From assembly GCA_009705435.1 (NCBI GenBank), contig WLTJ01000014.1:1-13844 (forward strand): a stretch of 13,844 nt of DNA, given 5' to 3'. The stretch's first letter is position 1. Each line of letters starts with the position of its first letter. Below are positions 1 to 7,508 of this stretch, piece by piece. The notes under the pieces are model-generated. The model did no database searches. It worked only from the letters and a program-made list of their open reading frames with translations, and was not told the origin of the DNA. Position numbers and translations under genes: made by a program. The DNA comes from Actinomycetota bacterium. Lineage in GTDB: Bacteria; Actinomycetota; Acidimicrobiia; Acidimicrobiales; Ilumatobacteraceae.

Positions 1-243
1 ACTAGTGAGGTCGCGAACATCAACTTATTCCAGTTAGCAATGTGGAATAAAGAGATCAAAGGAACAATCTTTGGTTCAATGAACCCGCGGGCTGATATTC
101 CAGCATTGCTAGATATGTACCGCGCAGGTCAACTGAAACTTGATGAACTGGTGACCAATACATACAAGCTTGAAGACATCAACGAAGGTTACGAAGCGAT
201 GCGCGACGGCACGAATATTCGTGGCGTTATTGTCAACGCCTGA
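1..243 (+). CDS. Zinc-dependent alcohol dehydrogenase, C-terminal end (5' part outside window)
   Basis: The first base is in frame and 80 residues are visible before a TGA stop. The segment K-G-T-I-F-G-S-M-N-P-R-A-D-I-P, then the run around D-M-Y-R-A-G-Q-L-K-L-D-E-L-V and the ending E-G-Y-E-A-M-R-D-G-T-N-I-R-G-V-I, matches the C-terminus of medium-chain zinc alcohol dehydrogenases of the class III / NDMA-dependent group common in actinobacteria. These enzymes oxidise alcohols or formaldehyde adducts in the cytoplasm. The catalytic zinc ligands and the Rossmann glycine motif lie upstream of the window, so the subtype and substrate cannot be decided here. The gene reads towards the AAA+ ATPase gene, with 25 bases between this stop and its ATG, so co-transcription is likely. 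Confidence 0.85.
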   Translation, partial: TSEVANINLFQLAMWNKEIKGTIFGSMNPRADIPALLDMYRAGQLKLDELVTNTYKLEDINEGYEAMRDGTNIRGVIVNA

Positions 244-268
244 GTCTTCTTCTGACCCGATTTTTCTG

Positions 269-1186
269 ATGACTGAATCACCTCGTAGTACATTGATTAC
301 GGCCCTTGAGGGAATCGTCATTGGGCGCCGTCGCGAAGTCGAACTGGTCGTGGCCGCCCTTGATGCTGATCGACACGTACTACTTGAAGGTCCACCAGGA
401 ACAGGTAAGAGCACTCTCTTACGCGCTGTGGCTGAAGGTTTGAGCATCGGTTTTGTCTTTGTTGAAGGCAATGCCGAACTCACTCCAGCGCGTTTGGTCG
501 GTCATTTTGATCCCGCCCGGGTGCTCTCTGATGGCTATGACCCCGACGTTTTTGTAGACGGTCCCCTGATAACTGCGATGCGCGATGGAGCATTGCTGTA
601 TGTCGAAGAAATCAACCGTATCCCGGAAGAAACATTGAATGTTTTGATCACTGTGATGAGCGAAGGTGAATTGAATGTGCCGCGTTATGGTCGGGTCCCA
701 GCCTCAACTGGTTTTCGCTTAGTTGCTGCAATGAATCCGTTTGATGCGGTGGGAACTGCGCGCATCTCTGGAGCGATTTACGATCGTGTGTGTCGCGTGT
801 CTGTGGGTTATCAGTCAGCTGAAGTTGAACAGCAGATTGCCTCTCGTGGAGTCCAAGGATTACCAGCAGGTTGGCTTGACAAGGTTGTTGAACTTGTGAG
901 GCGAACGCGTCACCATGGTGAATTACGTGTTGGTTCATCAGTGCGTGGAGCAATTGACATGGCCGCCGTCGCAGTGTCTTTGGCGTCCGTGCGATCGTCC
1001 AAGGTCACTGACCCTGCGGTGGGACTTGATGCTGCATTGGTGGCATTGTCGGGACGGGTACGAGTGCGTGAGGGCAGTGCGCGCACCTCTGAAGAGATCA
1101 TCAGTGAATTGTGGAATGAGGTGTTTGCTCCAACATCGCCGGGCGAAGCGGGAAAAGTGAACGCCCCGACGGGGGCGACCCCTTAG
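269..1186 (+). CDS. MoxR/ChlI-type AAA+ ATPase; may also be the short product of a frameshifted chlD-like gene
   Basis: Translation from the ATG at 269 gives 305 residues. Residues 41-49 are the Walker A motif GPPGTGKST, residues 109-116 hold a Walker B strand (LLYVEEIN), N156 in AAMNP is a sensor-1 asparagine, and R173 in IYDRV is a probable arginine finger. This is the MoxR/CbbQ/ChlI group of AAA+ chaperone-like ATPases, which hydrolyse ATP and usually work with a von Willebrand A protein to remodel an enzyme or insert a metal. The VWA partner is the next gene. The frame is open further upstream, with a GTG at 221 and a TTG at 230 overlapping the dehydrogenase end; the ATG was chosen because the family similarity begins just after it. 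No good Shine-Dalgarno sequence is seen. Near the end lie a slippery heptamer and a stem-loop (see 1150-1177), so part of the translation may continue into the VWA frame. Confidence 0.88.
   Translation: MTESPRSTLITALEGIVIGRRREVELVVAALDADRHVLLEGPPGTGKSTLLRAVAEGLSIGFVFVEGNAELTPARLVGHFDPARVLSDGYDPDVFVDGPLITAMRDGALLYVEEINRIPEETLNVLITVMSEGELNVPRYGRVPASTGFRLVAAMNPFDAVGTARISGAIYDRVCRVSVGYQSAEVEQQIASRGVQGLPAGWLDKVVELVRRTRHHGELRVGSSVRGAIDMAAVAVSLASVRSSKVTDPAVGLDAALVALSGRVRVREGSARTSEEIISELWNEVFAPTSPGEAGKVNAPTGATP
1150..1177 (+). other. Candidate -1 ribosomal frameshift signal (slippery heptamer plus stem-loop)
   Basis: Seen directly: bases 1150-1156 read GGGAAAA, divided in the ATPase frame as G GGA AAA, which fits the X XXY YYZ pattern. 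After a 5-base spacer, CGCCCC (1162-1167) pairs with GGGGCG (1172-1177) across the loop GACG. The ATPase frame stops at 1184-1186. The -1 frame has no stop from 1120 to 2106 and is the frame of the VWA gene. Slippage would join ATPase residue 296 to 317 residues made of a 20-residue acidic/proline linker (from 1156) plus the VWA protein, giving about 613 residues. No T-run follows the hairpin, so it is not an intrinsic terminator. Programmed -1 frameshifting has been described for chlD-type chelatase genes; applying it here is inference. No strong stimulatory Shine-Dalgarno sequence is seen 10-14 bases upstream of the heptamer. An assembly indel or two simply separate genes are the alternatives. 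Confidence 0.5.
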
Positions 1187-1215
1187 CCAAAGAGGGTGCC
1201 GCCGCTGATGATGCG

Positions 1216-2109
1216 GTGAGTGAAGCGTCAAAGAAAACTTTGTCGCGACGCGAGTTATCGCGTAATCCGCAATTTGAACAGGTCTCTCCAGAAGTTGGTG
1301 AACTTGATGAGTCAGCAGTGGACGAAGCCCTTGAAGAAGATCCCGACGCGATGTTGGCGCTATTGGCTGATCTCACTGGCGCCACAGATCAGAAGTTGCG
1401 AGAGTTAGCGAAGCGTTTGGCAGGTCGCTTATTTTTGGACGTCTCACGGCGAGGACCAGTGACACCGCGTGGTATTGGCAAGATTGTCACTCGCCCTTAT
1501 AGCCCAGATGCCGGTGACATTGACCTTGATGCCTCAATGAACACCATTCTCGAAGCCCACGCGGCACATCAGGCCATTGATCCAGAAGGTCTCAAGGTGC
1601 GCAGTTGGGCACGACCTGGAACGGCAATTTCTTTGTTGGTGGATCGCAGTGGCTCAATGGGAGGAAAACCTTTGGCTACGAGTGCCATGGCGGCGGCGGC
1701 GGTTGCTTGGCGCAGTCCGTCTGATTACAGCGTGATCGCTTTTGGCAAAGATGTTGTCGTCGCCAAAGGCCAAACATCGATGAAGTCCAGCGAAGAGGTG
1801 ATCAACGATGTCTTGGCATTACGCGGTTTTGGTACCACCGATCTTGCTGGAGCGTTACGCGGTGCTGGAGAACAGTTATCGCGCACGCGAGCAGGTCGGC
1901 GAATCACGGTGATCCTCAGTGATTGTCGCGCCACGGTCGCCGGTGATGTGCAGGCGGCAGCGCGGGCCTTAGATGAAGTGGTCATTCTTGCACCATGTGG
2001 TGATGATGCAGAGGCTCAAGTCTTGGCATGGCAAGTCGGCGCGCGCATCGCCTGCATTGACGGACCCAGTGATATTCCTGCAGCCTTACAAGCAGTTCTT
2101 GGGGATTAG
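1216..2109 (+). CDS. Von Willebrand factor A domain protein, partner of the upstream AAA+ ATPase
   Basis: From the GTG at 1216 the product has 297 residues. The first 110 residues are helical and acidic, with a D/E-rich stretch at about 27-45. The VWA domain fills about 136-297 and has a complete metal-ion-dependent adhesion site: D143-S145-S147 in the DRSGSM motif, T207/T208 in GTTDL, and D236 in LSDCR. Such proteins bind Mg2+ and work with MoxR/ChlI ATPases, as in CoxD/CoxE, or in the chelatase pairs ChlI/ChlD and CobS/CobT. The start is doubtful. GTG 1216 is the only usual start codon in this frame after the stop at 1117-1119, and the nearest purine-rich site (AGAGGG, 1191-1196) is 19 bases away. 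The frame is open back to 1120, overlapping the ATPase end, so translation by -1 frameshifting is a credible alternative. The stop overlaps that of the convergent LCP gene. Confidence 0.87.
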   Translation: MSEASKKTLSRRELSRNPQFEQVSPEVGELDESAVDEALEEDPDAMLALLADLTGATDQKLRELAKRLAGRLFLDVSRRGPVTPRGIGKIVTRPYSPDAGDIDLDASMNTILEAHAAHQAIDPEGLKVRSWARPGTAISLLVDRSGSMGGKPLATSAMAAAAVAWRSPSDYSVIAFGKDVVVAKGQTSMKSSEEVINDVLALRGFGTTDLAGALRGAGEQLSRTRAGRRITVILSDCRATVAGDVQAAARALDEVVILAPCGDDAEAQVLAWQVGARIACIDGPSDIPAALQAVLGD

Positions 2110-3452
2110 CGGCAAGAAGGATCGTCGGGCGGGAGAACGCCGACGCTGTTTGACTCGACATAGACAGGCGGCAACGTCGTGGTCACTGCAGGCTTGATAG
2201 TTGTTTGAGTGTTAGACGGGGCTGTCGTTGCCGGCGGTTTTGTAGTCGTTGGTGCAAAGATTTGATCGGGGGCGTCAACCAAACGTGCTCGCCCTTGAAA
2301 AACAGCGAGAACCGCTTTCATATTTTCTCCGTTAAGAGCGGGCTCGATCACTGCTTGACCAGCGATCAATGTGCCCTTGCCTTCAATTTGATATGTCTGC
2401 ATCGTTGAAGGATCAAGATTCTTCATCCCCGTCGCAATATCAAGAATTTTGCCGACAGTGAGACCACTATCGGTAATGACATATTGCAGACCTGCGTCAA
2501 CAAGATTTTTGGCAATTCTTGGATTGCCGACAGATTTATCAAGCGCTTTCTGGATAGCTCTGCGTAAAAAGTCCTGCTGGCGTGAAATTCGACCACGGTC
2601 GGCTGCTGGATCTTCTGACCAAGTTTTTGTACTTGCTTTGTAGTAGTAGAAATGGCGTGACCGAACGTATGCCAAACCTTCTTCGCCGCCGAAGGTGTGG
2701 CATCCCGCAGTTTCAATGAGTAGCTTCGATTTTTTATCTCTGACTGGTGTGGCAAAGGGAACCCGTACGCCACCGATTGCATCGACAATTTCCTTAAATG
2801 CGCAGAAGTCAACATTGATGTAGTGATCAACCACCAAGCCGAAGTTGTCGAAGATAGTCAAAATCAGTTCATTGGGATCATCGCGGTTGAATGCGCTATT
2901 GATTCGGCTCTTCGTTGTTCGGCCCCCAATGCGCACCCACAGGTCGCGCGGGAACGAAAGAATGGCAGCGGCATTAGTCGTCGGATCCAAACGCAGAATC
3001 ATGATCGTGTCCGAGCGCTCGCCGATACCGCTACGGTCGCCGAAGGCATCTGCGTAGGGAGAATTTGGATCTACGCAAGCCCCATTGTCGCTACCAGTGA
3101 TCAAGATATTCTTTGCCGTGAGATCCACCGGCATCAAGGAATTATCGATCACTGGAAGTCCCGTTGTTGGGTCAAGTGGCTCGCCGACGGTAGGTAACGT
3201 CAGGGTTGGGATTCCCTCGGAGCCAAAGATGTCCACAACTTTGCGATCGTTAGCTTTCTCGTTGCTGTAATAGATCCCGATCGCAGTACCAAAGCAGGCA
3301 AATATCACAAAGATATTCATCGTCAGAACGAGGCGCTGAGACAAAGTCCGCCTCCGCTTTTTTAGACTCGGCAGAAAAGTCCCAGGGTCAGGCGCCGAAT
3401 TTTCGGATTCAGCGTTGGGCTGATCAGCATCAGGTTCAAGCGAGTCCGTCAC
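2106..3452 (-). CDS. LytR-CpsA-Psr (LCP) family cell-wall polymer ligase
   Basis: The 448-residue product has an N-terminal cytoplasmic tail of about 40 residues ending in a basic KKRRR stretch, one membrane segment (about 41-62) and an extracytoplasmic LCP domain from about residue 113. LCP marks are N-I-L-I-T-G-S-D-N, the region ERSDTIMILRLD, SFPRDLWVRI, a YINVDF strand, DAIGGV and YVRSRH; the arginines of the last motif bind the lipid pyrophosphate in known family members. LCP enzymes transfer undecaprenyl-linked glycopolymers to peptidoglycan or, in actinobacteria, attach arabinogalactan-like polymers. The C-terminus has a Thr/Pro-rich stretch (about 395-430), probably a wall-spanning spacer, and ends in a Pro-Asp-Cys-containing motif. 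The start is GTG with a good GGAGAG site. The gene lies 39 bases downstream of valS on the same strand and may be co-transcribed with it. Confidence 0.93.
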   Translation of the reverse strand: MTDSLEPDADQPNAESENSAPDPGTFLPSLKKRRRTLSQRLVLTMNIFVIFACFGTAIGIYYSNEKANDRKVVDIFGSEGIPTLTLPTVGEPLDPTTGLPVIDNSLMPVDLTAKNILITGSDNGACVDPNSPYADAFGDRSGIGERSDTIMILRLDPTTNAAAILSFPRDLWVRIGGRTTKSRINSAFNRDDPNELILTIFDNFGLVVDHYINVDFCAFKEIVDAIGGVRVPFATPVRDKKSKLLIETAGCHTFGGEEGLAYVRSRHFYYYKASTKTWSEDPAADRGRISRQQDFLRRAIQKALDKSVGNPRIAKNLVDAGLQYVITDSGLTVGKILDIATGMKNLDPSTMQTYQIEGKGTLIAGQAVIEPALNGENMKAVLAVFQGRARLVDAPDQIFAPTTTKPPATTAPSNTQTTIKPAVTTTLPPVYVESNSVGVLPPDDPSCR

Positions 3453-3455
3453 AGG

Positions 3456-3461
3456 CTCTCC
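3456..3461 (-). promoter_or_regulatory. Ribosome binding site of the LCP gene
   Basis: Read on the minus strand the sequence is GGAGAG followed by CCT and then the GTG start at 3452-3450. This purine-rich site decides in favour of the GTG start; the next ATG on this strand lies inside the membrane segment and would remove the basic cytoplasmic tail. Confidence 0.6.
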
Positions 3462-3491
3462 AAACTACCTGTGCGATGGGCTGTATGGGCT

Positions 3492-6080
3492 TCAGTTCCC
3501 TGAGTCGGGTGGCGCCAAGGTTGCGCTCACCGAGGTTTCGCCTGCGGCAACAATGGTGACCCAGTGAGCCACGCTGCCAGCCTCGCCGAGGTCTAAACGA
3601 CCCAATTCAAAGGCTGCCAGCACCTCAGCGTTGGCAGTCACAACGGCCTCCGTCACGACGGCTTTCTGGGATGTCTTAGCGTCCGTCTTTGAGCGACGAA
3701 TTTGGCTCAGGATCTCGCCAATGGGCTCAAGAATGGTGCTATCGCCGATTGCGCCCAGTTCGCTGACCGCAGGCCATGCAGCGGTGTGCACGGAGCCATT
3801 TTGCCACCAACGCCAGACGGTATCCGTGGTGAAAGGCATAAATGGGGCGAGGAGGCGCTGTAGAGCCGACAGTGCCAAGCGCAGAGCGCTGAGGGCAGAA
3901 CCTGCGGCCTCGGGTCCTTGGCTGTCGTAGGCGCGTCCCTTGACTAATTCGACGTAGTCATCACAGAACCACCAGAACATCGATTCAGTGCGCTCAAGGG
4001 CGCGGGCGTAGTCGTACTGCTCGAAGGCCGTCGTGGCTTCGTTGATGGTTTGCGCGACGCGGGCCAACATTGCCAAATCGATCGCCGTTGTGGGTCTGGC
4101 ATCGACGGCTGGTTCGGGAAATGAGAGGACGAACTTGGTGGCATTGAGAAGTTTGGTAGCCAACTTTTTGCCGACCTTCATCTGATCTTCACTGAATGCA
4201 GTATCAATGCCAGGGCGTGCCGATGCTGCCCAATAACGCACTGCATCAGAACCAAATTTCTCAAAAAGATCAAGTGGGGTCACGACATTGCCCTTGGACT
4301 TGGACATCTTTTTACGATCTGGATCAAGGATCCAACCCGATAGGGCGGCGTTCTTCCAGGGTAATGAATCGTGTTCGAAATGTGATCTCACAACGGTGCT
4401 GAAGAGCCACGTGCGAATGATGTCATGAGCTTGTGGACGTAAATCCATCGGGAAAATTCGCGCGAATAAATCTGCATCGTCTTCCCACTTTCCAGCAATT
4501 TGGGGTGACAATGACGAAGTCGCCCAAGTATCCATGACATCTGGATCACCAATAAAACCGTGGGGTTGGTGGCGTTGATCAGCACTGTAACCGGGAGGCA
4601 CATCGGTTGATGGATCAATCGGTAACGCATCGTGTGAGGGCGTGATGGGCGAATCGTGAATCGCCTCACCATTTTCGTCAAGGCGGTACCACACTGGCAC
4701 AGGTACGCCAAAATAACGCTGGCGACTGATCAGCCAATCACCATTTAATCCTTCAACCCAATTTGAATAGCGATGACGCATGTGATCGGGATGCCATGCC
4801 AAATGATTTCCACGATCAACGAATGCATGACGAAGATCCGCATCGCGTCCACCGTTGCGGATGTACCACTGGCGACTGGTCACGATTTCAAGTGGTCGAT
4901 CACCCTTTTCAAAAAACTTCACAGGGTGCATGATGGCTCGTGGCTCACCGAGCATCGCTCCCGATTCACGTAGCGCCTCAACGACTTTTGTCTGGGCTTG
5001 GTTGATGAATAACCCGGCGATTTGCTCGTAAGCGGCAATCCCTTCTGCGCTATCGAGACCAAGTGGTGGTGTGTTGATGATTCGACCATCGCGGCCAATG
5101 ATGGCGCGTGTCGGCAGATTAAGTTCACGCCACCAAATCACGTCGGTGAGATCGCCGAACGTACAAATCATCGCAATGCCTGTGCCTTTATCAATTTGCG
5201 CTAACGGATGCGCCAAAACGGGAACCTCAACGCCATACAACGGTGTGCGCACAGTTGTACTGAATAAAGGTTGGTAACGCGGGTCATCGGGATGCGCCAC
5301 GAGGGCAACACATGCAGCAAGTAGCACTGGTCGCGTGGTGTCAATGACAACGTCTCCAGATCCATCGCTGCGAGCGAAGGAAACTTGATGATACGCACCA
5401 GGACGTTCGCGATCTTCAAGTTCTGCTTGAGCAACGGCAGTCTTAAAATCCACATCCCAGAGTGTTGGGGCTTCTTGGGTGTATGCCTCACCGCGTTCTA
5501 AGTTGCCTAAAAAGGCACGCTGACTAACGCGGCGACTGCGGTCTTCAATGGTGGTGTAGAGATAATCCCAATCCACAGATAATCCGAGACGACGAAACAA
5601 ATCCTCAAAAACTTTTTCATCTTCGTGAGTAAGTTCTTCGCATAACTTGATGAAGTTTGGACGCGAGATGGAGACCGGTTGATGATCCTTGGGCGGGTCA
5701 CCACGAAATGGAGGCTGAAAGTCGGGCTGATAGGCGACATGAGGGTCGCACCGTACGCCGAAGTAATTCTGCACCCGCCGTTCGGTGGGCAGGCCATTGT
5801 CATCCCAACCCATAGGGTAAAAAACTGCTTTGCCAGTCATGCGTTGGTAGCGCGCAATCGTGTCGGTATGGGTGTATGAAAAGACATGACCCATGTGCAA
5901 CGAACCGCTCACTGTGGGCGGGGGAGTATCGATTGAATAGACGCGTTCGCGGGGAGCTGTGCGGTCAAAGGCATAAGTGCCTTCGTCCTGCCAGATCTGA
6001 GCCAATGCCGACTCAATGCCTTCAAGAGAGGGCTTGTCGGGAATGTTCGTCGGATGAGAGTCCGAATTAGTCACTGCCAT
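3492..6080 (-). CDS. valS: Valine--tRNA ligase, archaeal-like (type 2) form
   Basis: The product has 862 residues. It is a class I aminoacyl-tRNA synthetase that charges tRNA-Val with valine in the cytoplasm. The HIGH-type motif is HMGH at 62-65 within VSGSLHMGHVF, and the KMSKS loop is at 591-595. The CP1 editing region lies between them (about 195-400). The sequence after the HIGH motif reads GWDDNGLPTERRV, where ordinary bacterial ValRS has a G-T-D-H-A-G-I-A-T-Q type motif. This, the R-P-G-I-D-T-A-F-S-E-D-Q-M-K-V-G stretch and the absence of the long C-terminal coiled coil place it in the archaeal-like ValRS group that also occurs in Rickettsia and many actinobacteria. The C-terminus keeps the EILSQIRRSKTDAK motif of that group. 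The ATG at 6080 has no Shine-Dalgarno sequence but lies 7 bases after a TANNNT box, so the transcript may be leaderless. The gene diverges from cysS. Confidence 0.97.
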   Translation of the reverse strand: MAVTNSDSHPTNIPDKPSLEGIESALAQIWQDEGTYAFDRTAPRERVYSIDTPPPTVSGSLHMGHVFSYTHTDTIARYQRMTGKAVFYPMGWDDNGLPTERRVQNYFGVRCDPHVAYQPDFQPPFRGDPPKDHQPVSISRPNFIKLCEELTHEDEKVFEDLFRRLGLSVDWDYLYTTIEDRSRRVSQRAFLGNLERGEAYTQEAPTLWDVDFKTAVAQAELEDRERPGAYHQVSFARSDGSGDVVIDTTRPVLLAACVALVAHPDDPRYQPLFSTTVRTPLYGVEVPVLAHPLAQIDKGTGIAMICTFGDLTDVIWWRELNLPTRAIIGRDGRIINTPPLGLDSAEGIAAYEQIAGLFINQAQTKVVEALRESGAMLGEPRAIMHPVKFFEKGDRPLEIVTSRQWYIRNGGRDADLRHAFVDRGNHLAWHPDHMRHRYSNWVEGLNGDWLISRQRYFGVPVPVWYRLDENGEAIHDSPITPSHDALPIDPSTDVPPGYSADQRHQPHGFIGDPDVMDTWATSSLSPQIAGKWEDDADLFARIFPMDLRPQAHDIIRTWLFSTVVRSHFEHDSLPWKNAALSGWILDPDRKKMSKSKGNVVTPLDLFEKFGSDAVRYWAASARPGIDTAFSEDQMKVGKKLATKLLNATKFVLSFPEPAVDARPTTAIDLAMLARVAQTINEATTAFEQYDYARALERTESMFWWFCDDYVELVKGRAYDSQGPEAAGSALSALRLALSALQRLLAPFMPFTTDTVWRWWQNGSVHTAAWPAVSELGAIGDSTILEPIGEILSQIRRSKTDAKTSQKAVVTEAVVTANAEVLAAFELGRLDLGEAGSVAHWVTIVAAGETSVSATLAPPDSGN

Positions 6081-6130
6081 GGGTTGCAGGTTATAGGTGA
6101 CATGGCAATGGGGGCGTAGGCTCGGAGTGC
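6081..6130. promoter_or_regulatory. Divergent promoter region between valS and cysS
   Basis: Only 50 bases separate the two starts, so both promoters must be compact or reach into the opposite gene. On the minus strand a TAACCT box (6088-6093) ends 7 bases before the valS ATG. On the plus strand a TAGGCT box (6117-6122) ends 8 bases before the cysS ATG. Both fit the TANNNT form and spacing usual for leaderless actinobacterial transcripts. No convincing -35 boxes are visible. The cysS side also has GGAG at 6124-6127, but it is only 3 bases from the ATG, too close for a normal ribosome site. Confidence 0.4.
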
Positions 6131-7489
6131 ATGTTCAGGCTGTTTGATACCGCAACCTCTCAAGTTCGCCCTTTGGCTTTGCGGGAGCCTGGCAAGGTGG
6201 GGATTTACCTCTGCGGTCCCACGGTGTACGGCCCTCCCCATCTCGGACATGGTCGAGCGACCTTGGTTTATGACATTTTGCGTCGTTACCTGCAGTGGAC
6301 TGGCCTTGAGGTGCGTTTGGTCTCAAATATCACCGATATTGACGACAAAATTATTGAGCGCGCCAAAAATGAGGGTCGAGATTGGCAAGAAATCACTCAC
6401 AAGTGCGAAGACATGTGGTTTGCGGCCATGGGAAAACTGAATGTTCTGCGCCCTACGGATGTTCCGCACGCCACTGATTATGTTCAATCAATGGTCGCCA
6501 TGATTGGCGAACTGGTTGAGCGTGATGGGGCCTATGTCACCGCTGATGGGGTTTATCTTGATGTTCATCAAGTTTCTGATTACGGTTTATTGGCGCATCA
6601 AAATCTGGATGAGATGTTGTCCGGCGGAGGGGATCGAGAAGTCTTCGGTGCCGGCAACAAAAAGAATGCTGCCGACTTTGCTTTATGGAAATTTAGTAAG
6701 CCCGGTGAACCAGCGTGGGATTCGCCGTGGGGTGCGGGTCGTCCAGGTTGGCACAGCGAATGTGTGGTCATGAGTTTGGATCTTTTAGGTGAGGGATTTG
6801 ATTTGCATTGCGGTGGCATGGACCTCAAGTTTCCACATCACGAAAACGAGCGCGCGCAAGCTGTTGCGCTCGGAAAAACTTTCGCCAAGCACTGGATGCA
6901 CAATGGCTTCGTCGTTGATACCGAGGGCGAAAAGATGTCGAAAAGCCTTGGAAATGTAGCGAATCTTCTTGATCTCGTGGAGCATTACGACCCGCGCGCC
7001 TATCGTTTGGTACTTTTGCAAACTCATTATCGTGGCCCAGTGCGCATCAGCCAGGACAATATTGATGCTTCAGTCAATGCACTGTCTGGCCTTGACTCGT
7101 TCGCTGCACGCACCGTTTCTGTTTCTTCAGGTGCTTCACCCGATGGCGATGTGATGCTTAAGTTCCGCGACTTCATGGACAACGATCTGGATACACCTTC
7201 AGCAGTTGCGTTGTTGTTCGAAACAGTTCGTGCGGCTAACACAGCATTGGATGCTGATGATTCACGTGCTGCGCAATTGTCTGCAGCTGTGCATGAGATA
7301 TGTCAAGCCTTCGGACTTGAGCTGAAGCAGGCCGTCGTAGTGCCACAAGATATTGCGACGAAGGCTGCGGCACTTGATGCGGCGCGTTCAGCAAAAGATT
7401 TCGCTACTGCTGATGTACTGCGGGGCGAACTGATGGCAGCAGGGTGGATTGTCGAAACCAATAAGGCTGGTACCACCGTTCGTCGCTGA
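6131..7489 (+). CDS. cysS: Cysteine--tRNA ligase
   Basis: The 452-residue product is a class I synthetase that attaches cysteine to tRNA-Cys. The HIGH motif is HLGH at 37-40 and the KMSKS loop is at 268-272. The zinc site that selects cysteine is complete: C28 in YLCGPTVY, C211 in WHSECVV, H236 and E240 in FPHHENE. The region around LHCGGMDLKFPHHENE is typical of the family. The C-terminal part (from about 340) is the helical DALR-type anticodon-binding domain. This domain and the length separate it from the shorter mycothiol ligase MshC, which shares the catalytic fold. The start at 6131 gives the usual N-terminus beginning M-F-R-L-F-D-T-A. The MFS gene follows after 19 bases, so the two are probably one transcript. 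Confidence 0.97.
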   Translation: MFRLFDTATSQVRPLALREPGKVGIYLCGPTVYGPPHLGHGRATLVYDILRRYLQWTGLEVRLVSNITDIDDKIIERAKNEGRDWQEITHKCEDMWFAAMGKLNVLRPTDVPHATDYVQSMVAMIGELVERDGAYVTADGVYLDVHQVSDYGLLAHQNLDEMLSGGGDREVFGAGNKKNAADFALWKFSKPGEPAWDSPWGAGRPGWHSECVVMSLDLLGEGFDLHCGGMDLKFPHHENERAQAVALGKTFAKHWMHNGFVVDTEGEKMSKSLGNVANLLDLVEHYDPRAYRLVLLQTHYRGPVRISQDNIDASVNALSGLDSFAARTVSVSSGASPDGDVMLKFRDFMDNDLDTPSAVALLFETVRAANTALDADDSRAAQLSAAVHEICQAFGLELKQAVVVPQDIATKAAALDAARSAKDFATADVLRGELMAAGWIVETNKAGTTVRR

Positions 7490-7493
7490 CGGC

Positions 7494-7500
7494 TGGTGGA
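7494..7500 (+). promoter_or_regulatory. Ribosome binding site of the MFS transporter gene
   Basis: TGGTGGA lies 8 bases before the ATG at 7509, just after the cysS stop. It is an imperfect but usable Shine-Dalgarno match and favours ATG 7509 over the in-frame upstream codons that would overlap cysS. Confidence 0.4.
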
Positions 7501-7508
7501 TCATTGTG

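Noticed and set aside
109..483. Open frame of 124 codons on the minus strand at the left edge
   Set aside because: It is antisense to the dehydrogenase end and the ATPase Walker A region and has a Ser/Arg/Pro-rich composition without domain similarity.
1162..1177. GC-rich hairpin as an intrinsic transcription terminator after the ATPase gene
   Set aside because: It lies inside the ATPase coding region, and no T-run follows it; the VWA gene downstream also needs to be transcribed.
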